64,000 bases of DNA from SKGN01 sp050948865 (GCA_050948865.1 JBMNEQ010000001.1:124001-188000), one strand, 5' to 3'; shown: positions 17,878 to 27,518, numbered from the stretch's first letter. Made by a program: numbers and translations. The notes: a model not told the origin generated them from the letters alone.

Positions 17878-18855
17878 TTATAATTGATTAAAAACCTCTA
17901 ATAATCTTTGCTTAATTAAATCAATTGATTCTTCTTTAATTTGAGCAGCAGCATCAGTAACATGACCTCCACCACCAAACTTTTCCATAATCTTTTGAAC
18001 ATTAATATTACCCAATGAACGTCCACTAATGCCAACCGTCTCATCATTTATTCTAGCTATAGTAAAAGAAGCCTCCACTTCATTAAATGATAACATTGTA
18101 TCAGCAATTTTAGCAATTTCTTCATTACGATAATAATCATTTTCTTCACCACAACCAATAGCTTTATTCCCACTAACTATTTCCAACTTATTAATAATCT
18201 TTTGCCTCATAATATATTTATCCAAATCCTCTTTTAATAAATATTGTAACTCATTTATTTCAGCCCCATTTTCATATAAATAAGAAGCTGCTTCATGAGT
18301 AAAAGAAGTTGTTTTTAAAGAAAAATGATTAGTATCAACTACAATTCCCGCTAACATAATAGTAGCAATCGAAGAAGGAATATAAATATCTAATTCTTTT
18401 AGTAACTCAATTACTATTTCAGAAGTACTAGACTGATTAGAATCAATATATTCATAAAGAGTTTTATCAATATATTCACTATCTTTAATATGATGATCTA
18501 AAACTATAATATTGTTAATCATCTTAAAAATATCCTTATTCTGCGTAAGAGAAGCCCGATGAACATCAAGAATCACCAATAAGGATTTTTCATTAAGAAG
18601 AGATTGTAATTCCAAAAATGTCTTTATATTTATTTTAGTTTGCTGTTCTTTTAATAATTTTAAAGCTCGAGCAACTCCTTTTTCTGATGTTGTTTCTTCG
18701 ATTAATAAAAAAGCATTTTTATTAACTTTTTTACATAAAAAATACATCCCTAATGATGAACCAAGGGCATCAAGATCTAAATTTTTATGAGCCATAATAA
18801 TTACATTAAAAGAATCACCAATAATTCTTTGAATTTTTTTAGCATCTAACTCCAC
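17878..18855 (-). CDS. DHH-DHHA1 phosphodiesterase, GdpP-like catalytic part without N-terminal domains
   Basis: 325 residues. DHH motifs: MAHKNLDLDALGSS (about 20-33), VILDHHIKD (about 97-105) and VVDTNHFS; the DHHA1 end has FGGGGHVTDAAAQIK (about 292-306). Gene order (before rplI-dnaB) and the MAHKN form match GdpP, which hydrolyses c-di-AMP; but GdpP is about 650 residues with two membrane helices, PAS and GGDEF domains, all absent here. The stand-alone form resembles Pde2/DhhP, which cleave c-di-AMP or pApA. Start GTG after GAGGTGGT; a TATAAT lies 18 bases further up. Substrate is inference, helped by CdaA in the same window. Confidence 0.82.
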   Translation of the reverse strand: MELDAKKIQRIIGDSFNVIIMAHKNLDLDALGSSLGMYFLCKKVNKNAFLLIEETTSEKGVARALKLLKEQQTKINIKTFLELQSLLNEKSLLVILDVHRASLTQNKDIFKMINNIIVLDHHIKDSEYIDKTLYEYIDSNQSSTSEIVIELLKELDIYIPSSIATIMLAGIVVDTNHFSLKTTSFTHEAASYLYENGAEINELQYLLKEDLDKYIMRQKIINKLEIVSGNKAIGCGEENDYYRNEEIAKIADTMLSFNEVEASFTIARINDETVGISGRSLGNINVQKIMEKFGGGGHVTDAAAQIKEESIDLIKQRLLEVFNQL

Positions 18856-19039
18856 CTTATACCACCTCGTATACTTATTATACTATAGAATAAAATGAAA
18901 GTCCTAAAAAACAAAAAACATTATTTAAAAATTCCCTCTTTTAATAATTATAAAGTTAAATAAAATAAATTTTTATGTTTTACTTATTGCTTATTATTCT
19001 AGATAGTGATGTAATATATAAAGGCGGTGAAAATAAATA

Positions 19040-19897
19040 ATGAGATTAAAAATATCAAAATCTAAAAATTCAACTAACTTTTATATTATTAAAGACTGTA
19101 CCAAAAATGGTAAACGTTCAACAAAAGTTGTTCACAAGATTGGAAATTTAAAAACAGTAAAAAATCTAGCAGGAGAAAAAGATTATAATGACTGGCTAAA
19201 AGATTATGTAAAAAAATACAATGATGAACATAATGAAAAAAAAGATAAGATTATTATAAAAAAATATACAAATAAACGAATTTTAAAAAACGTTAAAACT
19301 AAATTTGATATTGGACACCTTTTTTTAAAAAAGATTTATTATGAATTAAAACTAAATGATATTTGTTACGATTTAAACAAAAAATATCAATTTAAATTTG
19401 ATTTAAACGATATTCTTTCTTACTTAATTTATAAACATGTTTTTTATCCTTCTTTAAATTTGGATACCCCAAAACTTTTCAAAAACTTTCTTTTAGCCCC
19501 AGATATAAAACTAGATGATATTTATCTAGGATTAGCTACTTTAAATAAAGAAATAGATTACATCCAAGAAAAGCTTTTAGAAAATAATCTAGATTTAATT
19601 AAGAAAAAAGAATTCTCTAAAATAGAACCAATGACATCCCTTTTCTTAATTGATTACCTTGCCTCATTAATATATAAAGTTTTAGAAAAGAAACTAAATT
19701 ATAAATATTCTCTTTCAAAAATACTTAAAACATTAACAAGAATGAAAGTTCATGTATCAATTAAAGATTGCTATATCCCTCTTTATATAAGAACAAATAT
19801 CACTGATGATTTACACGATGCTTTTGGTTTTAGAACGGATTACGAAATATTAAATTATAAATACATTAACAAAATTCATACTAAAATTTCTAATTAA
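19040..19897 (+). pseudogene. IS1634-family transposase remnant lacking the catalytic core
   Basis: 285-codon open frame. Residues 1-190 follow the N-terminal part of IS1634-type transposases (compare the intact one at 28020) and the last ~85 follow the C terminus (FLIDYLASLIYKVLEKKL, then FGFRTDYEI). The ~300 residues between, with the DDE catalytic Asp, Asp and Glu, are gone in frame. Terminal inverted repeats like GAGTTTGACA are not visible nearby. It keeps a GGCGGTGA ribosome site and an uninterrupted frame, so it may be expressed. It is probably dead as a transposase; it might be a domesticated or inhibitory form. Confidence 0.75.
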
Positions 19898-19912
19898 GAA
19901 ATCCCTAGCATT

Positions 19913-20575
19913 TTATAATTCAAAATAAACAATTAAAGCTTCAATTAAAGATCTTACAATTCTTTCTTGATAATACTTTTTTCTTAAAATATATCTTTCA
20001 TGGGGATTAGAAATAAAACCTATTTCTAATAAAACTCCTGGTTTTTCAACTCTTTTATACATATATAAGTTTTGAATTTTTTTAGTTTTTCTTTTGGATC
20101 CAAGATGACGTTTAAAACTATCTTGGATAATTGTTGCTATCTTTTTATTTTCTTCATTAACTTCTTCATAAAAAACCTGAGCCCCTTGCCAATTTGTAAA
20201 CTGAGAAGCATTTAAATGAATAGATAAATACAAATCACAATCAGATTTATTAATCATTTTTGCTCTTTGAAACAAATCACTTCTTTTCCTTAAATAGGCA
20301 TTAGGAACTGCTAAATCATAATCCCCTTCTCTTGTTAAATAAACTATCGCTCCTAATTCTTCTAATCTAATTTTTAATAATTTAGATATTTCTAAATTAA
20401 TAGTCTTTTCATAAAGGTTTTTATATTGAGCTCCTGGATCTAATCCTCCATGCCCTGGATCTATAAATATTATTTTATCAAAAAAAGGTGTTACTTTTAA
20501 ATACCCTTCTACTTTATAAATTAAACAACATAATAACAAAAATAAGATTAGCGCTCCTTTTTGATAATCTTTCAC
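19913..20575 (-). CDS. cwlD: Germination-type N-acetylmuramoyl-L-alanine amidase CwlD
   Basis: 220 residues: one N-terminal membrane anchor (about 8-24) and an amidase_3 zinc domain with IIFIDPGHGGLDPGA (about 35-49), a conserved Glu in YEKTINLE, SIHLNAS (His, about 117-123) and LLEIGFISN (catalytic Glu, about 183-191). In spore formers CwlD helps make the muramic-delta-lactam of the cortex. The order rplM-rpsI-cwlD is kept from Bacillus. I chose a GTG start with AGGTGAT upstream; longer readings would run through the rpsI terminator. Confidence 0.88.
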   Translation of the reverse strand: MKDYQKGALILFLLLCCLIYKVEGYLKVTPFFDKIIFIDPGHGGLDPGAQYKNLYEKTINLEISKLLKIRLEELGAIVYLTREGDYDLAVPNAYLRKRSDLFQRAKMINKSDCDLYLSIHLNASQFTNWQGAQVFYEEVNEENKKIATIIQDSFKRHLGSKRKTKKIQNLYMYKRVEKPGVLLEIGFISNPHERYILRKKYYQERIVRSLIEALIVYFEL

Positions 20576-20632
20576 GAACATCACCTGCTTAATTATATGA
20601 TAGTGCTTTTTTTCAATTCTTTTTTCTTCCAT

Positions 20633-20656
20633 AAAAAAAACCCAATATTGGGTTTT
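20633..20656 (-). terminator. Terminator after rpsI
   Basis: AAAACCCAATATTGGGTTTT followed by T-run; it overlaps the rpsI stop codon and precedes cwlD, so cwlD is read through or has its own start site. Confidence 0.75.
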
Positions 20657-21074
20657 AACGTTTTGAATATTGTGGGGCACGTCGTGCTTTTTTTAAACCA
20701 TATTTTTTACGCTCTTTTTTTCTAGAATCTCTAGTAATAAAACCAGCTTTTTTTAAAATTTTGCGAAATGATTCTTCAGTTTTAACATCATTAGAAATGT
20801 CATATTGCAATAATGCTTTTGTAATTCCATGACGAATAGCTCCCGCTTGCCCTGAAAAACCACCACCAAAAACCCGAACATCAATATCAAATTTATCTAC
20901 AGTCTTTGTAATTTCTAGTGGTTGTTTTAAATCTGTTATTAATGCCGGAAAAGGAATATATTCAAAAATATCTTTCTCATTAATAACAATTTTACCACTT
21001 CCTAAAACCATTCTTACCCTAGCTGTAGAAGTTTTACGACGTCCTGTTCCTATATATTCTTTTTTATTTACCAT
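20655..21074 (-). CDS. rpsI: 30S ribosomal protein S9
   Basis: 139 residues. Opens with YIGTGRRKTSTARV and ends with the S9 tail KKARRAPQYSKR, which reaches the P-site tRNA. The start codon touches the rplM stop, as in most bacteria, so the two are coupled. Confidence 0.98.
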   Translation of the reverse strand: MVNKKEYIGTGRRKTSTARVRMVLGSGKIVINEKDIFEYIPFPALITDLKQPLEITKTVDKFDIDVRVFGGGFSGQAGAIRHGITKALLQYDISNDVKTEESFRKILKKAGFITRDSRKKERKKYGLKKARRAPQYSKR

Positions 21075-21517
21075 TATATCTCTCCTTGTTTCATTTCTAA
21101 TTTTTGTGGTTTTTGAGCTTGATGTGGATGTTCTTTACCAGCATAAACAAATAACTTCTTTCCTAATTTGCGACCAAGTCGTCCTTTAGGTAACATTCCC
21201 CTTACAGCCCTTTCTAACATTTCAACAGGATACTTTTCCTTCATTTCTTTAGCTTTTCTTTCCCTTAAACCTCCTGGATAACCACTATGATCATAATAAA
21301 TCTTCTTTTCTAATTTATTACCAGTCAAATTTACTTCTGAAGCATTAATTATAATTACATAATCACCACAATCAACATGGGGAGTATAAATTGGTTTATG
21401 TTTTCCAGATAAATAAGTAGCCACTTTAGAAGCAATTCTTCCTAAATTTACATTACTTGCATCTAAAATATACCATTCTCTTTTAACATCTTCTTTTTTT
21501 TGCATATATGTTTTCAT
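21074..21517 (-). CDS. rplM: 50S ribosomal protein L13
   Basis: 147 residues from MKTYMQKKEDVKREWYILDA; AAGGAGATAA lies ahead of this ATG, while a longer frame upstream has no site and is discarded. L13 motifs are clear: LGRIASKVATYLSGKHK and GMLPKGRLGRK near 110-120. An inverted repeat in the 5' leader fits an L13-type autoregulatory structure. Confidence 0.98.
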   Translation of the reverse strand: MKTYMQKKEDVKREWYILDASNVNLGRIASKVATYLSGKHKPIYTPHVDCGDYVIIINASEVNLTGNKLEKKIYYDHSGYPGGLRERKAKEMKEKYPVEMLERAVRGMLPKGRLGRKLGKKLFVYAGKEHPHQAQKPQKLEMKQGEI

Positions 21518-21539
21518 ATAAATTATCTCCTTCTTTATT

Positions 21540-21568
21540 ATAAATAGATACTCTAAACATCTATTTAT
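21540..21568 (-). promoter_or_regulatory. Hairpin in rplM leader (L13 leader-like)
   Basis: Perfect 10-bp stem ATAAATAGAT/ATCTATTTAT around a 9-base loop, about 25 bases upstream of the rplM start. L13-binding leaders at this position are known in Firmicutes; the match to that family is inferred from position only. Confidence 0.45.
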
Positions 21569-21659
21569 GTGGGATAAATAAAATGTACCAATTAAAATTC
21601 TACTAAAAATAAATATCAATGTCAATCATAATCTTATTTTAAAGTTTATTTGATATCGT

Positions 21660-23012
21660 TTATTTACTAATTACCAATTTTATTTTACTTACTTTAGGAA
21701 TATAAACTAATCTTAAATCTGTTTTTTCAACTTTTACTTCTACTTCATGACCACCAACACCATATCCTTGTAAATCAACATAAGCTCTTATAGCTTTAGG
21801 ATCAAGTTTATCAATAACTGATTCTACACCTTTAACAATAACTGTAACATTTCTATCTTTTGCAGTAAGGGCATTAACTTTAAAATTATCCCCTAAATTT
21901 TCATATTCAATATTAATATCTTCAAATTCTTTAGATATTTCATCTTCTATTGTAACATCAATATTAGTAATTCCAGCACTCATATAACGAATACCACTTG
22001 GTTTATTAATAGAAACATTATACCTTTTATCTTTAGCTAAATCACCTACATCTATTTCCACAGGAATATGACTAATATTCATTAAAATGTTTTCCTCACC
22101 ATAAATAGTTACCTCATTAACATCAAGTTTTATATTACTAATTGCTTTTCCAAAGGTAACTGCCCCCACAGGAATTACCTTTATAGGAACAATTTTATTA
22201 GGAGAAGAAATAGTTAAAGTAGCATTAATTTTAGCAGGAACAATCTCAACATCAACTAAATTTCCATTTTCATCATAAGCGCGAAGAGGAATATCTTCAA
22301 TTTTCATTTGTCCGATTTCTGGTTCAACTAAATTTTTAATATCTATTAGAGCTCTAACAGTTGCAACCTTTTCTAAAGTAAACTCTGCCCCTTTAATAAT
22401 TACATCATCTCTTTCTGTTTCTGTTTTTTCAATAATTAACTTTTGATCTAACTCTTCTTTATTTAATAAATCAATATTAATTGTTTTAAGTTCTGAAACT
22501 TTAGGATGAATAGTAACTGTTACAATAGAGGGATCTAATTTATAATTTAAAGAGGCTAAAACTCTATTGTAACGTAAATCTACTTTATGGGTTCCTGGTT
22601 TTAATCCTGATAAATCAAGAGTTATTTCATGATCAGAAATTTGTTTAGCTAAATATAATTCTAATTGTCGACCAATTAAAGTTATATCAACACTCTCTGG
22701 AACTCCTTCTAAAACATAAGCCTCTTCATTATATTGAATATTAATTTTTTGATTATAAAGAACTTCAGCTGATGTTTCACTCATAGTTATTGATTTAGTA
22801 TCAATTATTATAAAAACAATTAAGGCCATTAGTAAAGAAACAAAAAGTAAGTTGTTTTTTTTATTTAATATTTTTTCTAAACTCTTGCCATCTTTAATAA
22901 TATTTTTTTGTAATTTAACAAAAAATCTGGTAATCGGAAGAATGATTTTTTTATCAATAAACCTTAAAAATAAAGTTATTAAAAATCCTATTTTTGAAAA
23001 TATCTTTTTCAT
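21660..23012 (-). CDS. cdaR: CdaR (YbbR-domain) regulator of diadenylate cyclase
   Basis: About 450 residues: a basic N terminus, one membrane helix (about 55-75), then four YbbR-type beta domains on the outside, seen as repeated blocks such as IVTVTIHPK, INATLTISSP and VTIYGEENIL. CdaR binds CdaA through the membrane and modulates c-di-AMP synthesis. The start is MKKIFSK, with AGGAGGAATAAA upstream, only one base after the cdaA stop. In Bacillus glmM follows; here rplM-rpsI come next, so glmM has moved or is elsewhere. Confidence 0.9.
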   Translation of the reverse strand: MKKIFSKIGFLITLFLRFIDKKIILPITRFFVKLQKNIIKDGKSLEKILNKKNNLLFVSLLMALIVFIIIDTKSITMSETSAEVLYNQKINIQYNEEAYVLEGVPESVDITLIGRQLELYLAKQISDHEITLDLSGLKPGTHKVDLRYNRVLASLNYKLDPSIVTVTIHPKVSELKTINIDLLNKEELDQKLIIEKTETERDDVIIKGAEFTLEKVATVRALIDIKNLVEPEIGQMKIEDIPLRAYDENGNLVDVEIVPAKINATLTISSPNKIVPIKVIPVGAVTFGKAISNIKLDVNEVTIYGEENILMNISHIPVEIDVGDLAKDKRYNVSINKPSGIRYMSAGITNIDVTIEDEISKEFEDINIEYENLGDNFKVNALTAKDRNVTVIVKGVESVIDKLDPKAIRAYVDLQGYGVGGHEVEVKVEKTDLRLVYIPKVSKIKLVISK

Positions 23013-23013
23013 T

Positions 23014-23820
23014 TTATTCCTCCTGTTCAATTTCTTCTTCGATCATTGTTCCACTCTTTGGTTGTAATTCTTCGATAAGGATTTGCTTAAAATCATCTAT
23101 AGTTAAATTATAATTTAATTCTCCACTTATAGCTACAGAAATACGCCCTGTTTCCTCTGAAACAATAATAGCAATACAATCAGTTTCTTCACTGATTCCC
23201 AAAGCAGCCCGATGCCTTGTTCCTAACCTTTTAACTACTTTCATATCAACACTAGTCGGAAAAACAGCCCCCGCTGAAGTAATTTTATTTCCTTGAATTA
23301 TAACCCCTCCATCATGAAGAGGACTATTAGGAAAGAAAATAGAAACTAATAATTCACCTGAAATATCAGCATATATCTTTTTTGATCTTTCAATATAATC
23401 CATTAAACTTACATCGCGCTCAATCACAATTAAAGCCCCAATACGTGTTTTTTTTAAATATTCTACTGCTTGAGAAATTTCCCTTACTAGTTGTTCTCTT
23501 TCTCCAACAGTTAAAATTTTATGACGTCCTAATAATTGGCCTTTACCTATTTGTTCCAAAGCTGTTCTTATTTCTGGTTGAAAAATTATAATTAAAGCTA
23601 AAGGTCCCCACATAATAACATACTCTAATAATAATCCAATTGTAACGAGATTTAACCAATCACCTATTAATTTAATTAAAAAAACAAAAAAAGCTCCTTT
23701 AAAAAGAAGAGTTAATTTAACATTATTACGAATATTTTTAAAAACAAAATAAAATACTAACCAAACCAATGAAACATCAATTAATTTTCTTATAGTGGAT
23801 AGGACTAAATCTATTGTCAT
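23014..23820 (-). CDS. cdaA: Diadenylate cyclase CdaA
   Basis: 268 residues: three membrane helices (about 10-85) and a DisA_N/DAC domain with both catalytic signatures, LHDGGVII (DGA-type, about 168-175) and GTRHRAALG (RHR, about 202-210). It joins two ATP into c-di-AMP, a messenger for potassium/osmolyte and wall control. A GGGAGGT-like site precedes the ATG. It is followed directly by cdaR. The window also encodes a GdpP-like phosphodiesterase, so both making and breaking of c-di-AMP may be covered. Confidence 0.96.
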   Translation of the reverse strand: MTIDLVLSTIRKLIDVSLVWLVFYFVFKNIRNNVKLTLLFKGAFFVFLIKLIGDWLNLVTIGLLLEYVIMWGPLALIIIFQPEIRTALEQIGKGQLLGRHKILTVGEREQLVREISQAVEYLKKTRIGALIVIERDVSLMDYIERSKKIYADISGELLVSIFFPNSPLHDGGVIIQGNKITSAGAVFPTSVDMKVVKRLGTRHRAALGISEETDCIAIIVSEETGRISVAISGELNYNLTIDDFKQILIEELQPKSGTMIEEEIEQEE

Positions 23821-23915
23821 AAATACCTCCCAAACTAAAAAGCAATAAAATAAATACCTAATTTTATTAAATTATAGCACAAATTTAAAAAGATTATAGC
23901 AAGTTGTTTTAATCT

Positions 23916-24923
23916 TTACATGGTTTCTGATTTTAAATCACGATTAATTATTTCTTCCATAATCTTTTCTATCTTTTGATCTTCAAAAAATATTTTATAA
24001 AGAGCTTTTATAATTGGCATTTCTATAGAATTATCTTTAGCATCAAAATAAACCGCTTCTATAGCTCTTACTCCTTCCACAATAGTTTTGGAATCTTTTA
24101 AAGCGTCTTTAGGATCCATTCCTTCTCCTATTTTATGACCAATTTGAAAGTTTCGACTATGATAACTAGTTGCTGTAACGATTAAATCACCTATTCCAGC
24201 CAAACCAAAAAAGGTTTCCATCCTTGCTCCTTTAAATCTTCCATAACGGACCATTTCTGCTAAACCTCTAGTTATTAATAAAGCTCTAGTATTATCACCA
24301 AAACCCATTCCAGAAATAATTCCACTAGCAATTGCTATAATATTTTTTACTGTTGCCCCTATTTGAACACCTATATAATCAGTAGAAGTATATACTCTAA
24401 TATACTTATTACTAAATAATAGTTGCACCTTTTTAGCTAATTCATTATTAAGGGAAACTGCTACTAAGGCAGTAAGATCCCTTTTAATTATTTCTTCAGC
24501 ATGAGAGGGACCTGATAATATTACAATTCCTTCAATCTTACTACTAGCTATTTCTTCTTCCATTATTTCAGAAATCATTTTATTAGTCCCAGGTTCTAAC
24601 CCTTTAGAAACATTAATAAAGATTTTTGGTGTCTCTATTGTTTTATTGATTTTACTAGATATTTCTCTAACTGCTGAACTAGGTAAAGCAATAATTATAT
24701 AATTAGAAAAAGATAAAGCTTCAGAAAGTGATGTCGTTGCTCGAACATAATTAGAGAATACTAAATCCTCAAAATAATATTTATTAGTCTTATTGACATT
24801 TATTTCTTCAGCTTGAGCCTCTTCAATCGTATATAATAATACTTCCTTTTTTTTATCAGAAAAAATTTGAGCAATCGCTGAACCAAAACTTCCAGCTCCA
24901 ATAATAGTTATTTTCTTTTCCAT
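23916..24923 (-). CDS. gpsA: Glycerol-3-phosphate dehydrogenase (NAD(P)+)
   Basis: 335 residues. Rossmann motif IIGAGSFGSAIAQ (about 6-18), NVSKGLEPG (about 107-115), SGPSHAEEI (about 140-148) and the catalytic Lys region GATVKNIIAI (about 191-200), then GLAGIGDLIVT. It reduces dihydroxyacetone phosphate to sn-glycerol-3-phosphate, the phospholipid backbone, and so feeds PgsA and the acyltransferases. It lies between cdaA and pnp without obvious operon partners. Confidence 0.97.
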   Translation of the reverse strand: MEKKITIIGAGSFGSAIAQIFSDKKKEVLLYTIEEAQAEEINVNKTNKYYFEDLVFSNYVRATTSLSEALSFSNYIIIALPSSAVREISSKINKTIETPKIFINVSKGLEPGTNKMISEIMEEEIASSKIEGIVILSGPSHAEEIIKRDLTALVAVSLNNELAKKVQLLFSNKYIRVYTSTDYIGVQIGATVKNIIAIASGIISGMGFGDNTRALLITRGLAEMVRYGRFKGARMETFFGLAGIGDLIVTATSYHSRNFQIGHKIGEGMDPKDALKDSKTIVEGVRAIEAVYFDAKDNSIEMPIIKALYKIFFEDQKIEKIMEEIINRDLKSETM

Positions 24924-24986
24924 TTTCTAATTCCTTTTCTTAATTTAAGATTAACATACATATATTAAGAAGTCAAAAACAATCTT

Positions 24987-27083
24987 TTAATCAACCCTTT
25001 TTGTTTTGACATCCCTTCTTGATAAATTAAGCCGACCCTTTTTATCAAAACCCAAAGATTTAACTAAAATTTCATCTCCTAATCTAACAATATCTTCAGT
25101 TTTATTAACTCTTTTATCATCCAACTGAGAGATATGAACCAAGCCTTCACATCCAGGCCATAATTCTACAAAACAACCAAAGGATTCAATCTTAACTACT
25201 TTTCCAGAATAAACCTTACCTGTTTCTACTTCCTTTACTAATTCCTCTATTAAAGAAATAGCTTTATTAATCATTTCATAATTAGTATGATAAATAATTA
25301 CCCTTCCATCATCTTCTATATCAATTTTAACATCATCGCATTCTTCAATAAGTTTAGTAATTGTTTCTCCCCCACGCCCAATTACATCTTTAATTTTAGA
25401 AGGTTTAATTTGAATTTGTTTAATTTTAGGAGCATATGGACTTAATTCTTTTCTTGGTTCTTTTATTGCCAAAGACATATTTTCTAATATTTTTAAACGA
25501 GCTTCTTTCGCTTTAAATAAAGCCTCTTTTAAAATTTTAAAATCTATCCCTTTTATTTTAATATCCATTTGTAAAGCGCATACTCCATTTTTTGTTCCTG
25601 CTACTTTTAAATCCATATCCCCAAGATGATCTTCTGTTCCTTGAATATCAGTTAAAATAACCTTTTTTGTTTCATCACTTATAAGACCCATCGCAATTCC
25701 AGCAATAGGTTCTTTAATAGGAACTCCCGCGGCCATTAAGGACATACAAGCAGCACAAATACTTGCTTGACTACTAGAACCATTACTTTCTAAAACTTCA
25801 GAAACAACTCTAATTGTATATGGAAATTCTTCTTCAGAAGGAATTATTTGTAATAAAGCTTTTTCACCTAAAGCCCCATGACCAATTTCACGGCGATTTG
25901 GATATCCGTAACGTCCTGTTTCTCCAACACTAAAAGCAGGAAAATTATAATGGTGCATAAATCTTTTACTATCTTCGACTCCTAAACCATCTAAAATTTG
26001 ATATTCACCTAAAGCCCCTAAAGTAGTAGTGCTTAATACTTGTGTTTGACCCCTACTAAACAAAGCTGAACCATGAGTTCGAGGTAAAATATCAACTTCC
26101 GAAAACAATTCTCTAATCTCATCAAAACCTCTTCCATCAACCCTTATTTTTTCTTTTAAGATTAAATCTCTTGTTACTTCCCATTCAATATTATCTACTA
26201 ATGCTTTTATTTGTTTTAAGTTATAAACCTCATCCTCTTTCTCTTGATAAATGGATATTATTTCTTCTTTTAAATTATCAATCTTTTCATATCTTTCTAT
26301 TTTATCTTTAATTTTAATTACTTGAAGAAATTGAGATTTAAAATTATTATTTAATTCTTCCTTTAAACCCTCAGCGATATTTTCCTTTTCGACGATTATT
26401 TTTTCTTGACCAATTTCCTTAATAATTTCTTCTTGAAAAGAAACTAGTTGTTTTATATATTTATGACCAAGTTCTAGTGATTTTAATATAATCTCTTCAT
26501 CAATTTCTTCTCCCTCTGCTTCAACCATATTAATAGCTTGTTTAGTTCCAGCAACAAAAACTAAAAGTGTTCCTTCTTCTACTTGTTTAGCATTAGGATT
26601 AATAATATATTCCTTATTTTTATACCCAACTAAAACTCCAGCTACAGGTTCACTAAAAGGAACCCTACTTATAGATAAAGCCAATGAAGAGCCAAGAAAG
26701 GCTACTGATTCAGGCATAATGTTTTGATCCACAGATAAAACATCATTAATAACCTGTATTTCTTGTTTAAAGTTTTCATCAAACAAAGGACGAATTGAAC
26801 GATCAATTAGACGGGCCGCTAAAGTGGCATTTTCTGTAGGTCGCCCTTCCCTTTTAATAAAACCTCCTGGAATTTTACCTACTGCATATAACTTTTCATT
26901 ATAAATAACGGTTAGAGGAAAAAAATCACTATCTGTTTCCTTCTTATCCTGGACAATTGCTGTTAAAACAACAGTATCTCCATATCTTATTAAAACTGAA
27001 CTATCCGCTTGTTTAGCTAAATAATTACATTCAACAATAATCTTTTCCCCATTAAATTCTAATTCAAATACTTTTTTATCCAT
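24987..27083 (-). CDS. pnp: Polyribonucleotide nucleotidyltransferase (PNPase)
   Basis: 698 residues. Two RNase PH domains (the second with GRGFDEIRE, then NFPAFSVGETGRYG and the Asp pair in DHLGDMDLKVAGT), a KH domain with IGRGGETITKL (about 563-573) and an S1 domain at the end (GKVVKIESFGCFVEL). It degrades RNA 3'-5' with phosphate. The start MDKKVFEL is chosen because AAAGGAAGG lies just before it. It follows rpsO, with a hairpin in between, the usual rpsO-pnp pair. Confidence 0.98.
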   Translation of the reverse strand: MDKKVFELEFNGEKIIVECNYLAKQADSSVLIRYGDTVVLTAIVQDKKETDSDFFPLTVIYNEKLYAVGKIPGGFIKREGRPTENATLAARLIDRSIRPLFDENFKQEIQVINDVLSVDQNIMPESVAFLGSSLALSISRVPFSEPVAGVLVGYKNKEYIINPNAKQVEEGTLLVFVAGTKQAINMVEAEGEEIDEEIILKSLELGHKYIKQLVSFQEEIIKEIGQEKIIVEKENIAEGLKEELNNNFKSQFLQVIKIKDKIERYEKIDNLKEEIISIYQEKEDEVYNLKQIKALVDNIEWEVTRDLILKEKIRVDGRGFDEIRELFSEVDILPRTHGSALFSRGQTQVLSTTTLGALGEYQILDGLGVEDSKRFMHHYNFPAFSVGETGRYGYPNRREIGHGALGEKALLQIIPSEEEFPYTIRVVSEVLESNGSSSQASICAACMSLMAAGVPIKEPIAGIAMGLISDETKKVILTDIQGTEDHLGDMDLKVAGTKNGVCALQMDIKIKGIDFKILKEALFKAKEARLKILENMSLAIKEPRKELSPYAPKIKQIQIKPSKIKDVIGRGGETITKLIEECDDVKIDIEDDGRVIIYHTNYEMINKAISLIEELVKEVETGKVYSGKVVKIESFGCFVELWPGCEGLVHISQLDDKRVNKTEDIVRLGDEILVKSLGFDKKGRLNLSRRDVKTKRVD

Positions 27084-27104
27084 AATCCTTCCTTTCACGA
27101 AAAA

Positions 27105-27124
27105 AGCACTAACAAAATAGTGCC
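27105..27124 (-). terminator. rpsO-pnp intergenic hairpin
   Basis: GCACT/AGTGC stem with a 7-8 base loop and a T-run immediately after rpsO. It probably ends part of the rpsO transcripts and may be a processing site before pnp. Confidence 0.6.
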
Positions 27125-27393
27125 TACTTTCTTATTTTTAATTCTTTAATTAATTTACGATATCTTTGAATATCTTTTTTAAGCAAATAATTTAGTAAAT
27201 TACGTCTTCTTCCAACCTTTTTTAATAAACCCCTTTTAGAATGAAAATCATGTTTATGTTCTTTTAAGTGTTCTGTTAAACGATTTATTTCTTCAGTTAA
27301 AATAGCAATTTGAATTTCTGGAGAACCAGTATCATTTTCTGATTGAGCATACTTTTTAATAATTATTTCCTTATCACTTTTATTTAAAGACAT
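27124..27393 (-). CDS. rpsO: 30S ribosomal protein S15
   Basis: 89 residues from MSLNKSDKE. Conserved DTGSPEIQIAILTEEINRL and HSKRGLLKKVGRRRNLL. AAGGAGG is seven bases from this ATG; another ATG two codons earlier is too close to it. It sits before pnp. Its promoter falls inside the DNA duplicated by the neighbouring IS. Confidence 0.98.
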   Translation of the reverse strand: MSLNKSDKEIIIKKYAQSENDTGSPEIQIAILTEEINRLTEHLKEHKHDFHSKRGLLKKVGRRRNLLNYLLKKDIQRYRKLIKELKIRK

Positions 27394-27474
27394 AATCATT
27401 CCTCCTTTTTTTCTAATAATCTTTAATCATAGTAAAAGTCGGAGTTCTCAATTACCAAGATTAAGTTTATTTCT

Positions 27475-27503
27475 AATATACATTATATTTTTGTTTTTAG
27501 CAA
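27475..27503 (-). promoter_or_regulatory. Probable rpsO promoter
   Basis: TTGCTA, 17 bases, TATATT on the minus strand between the truB fragment and rpsO. An identical copy at 29880-29908 now points into the 3' end of the IS. Confidence 0.5.
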
Positions 27504-27518
27504 TAGAAAATTTTTATA

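Noticed and set aside
18856..19039. Inverted-repeat ends for the transposase remnant
   Set aside because: No GAGTTTGACA-like ends on either side; the element limits cannot be set.
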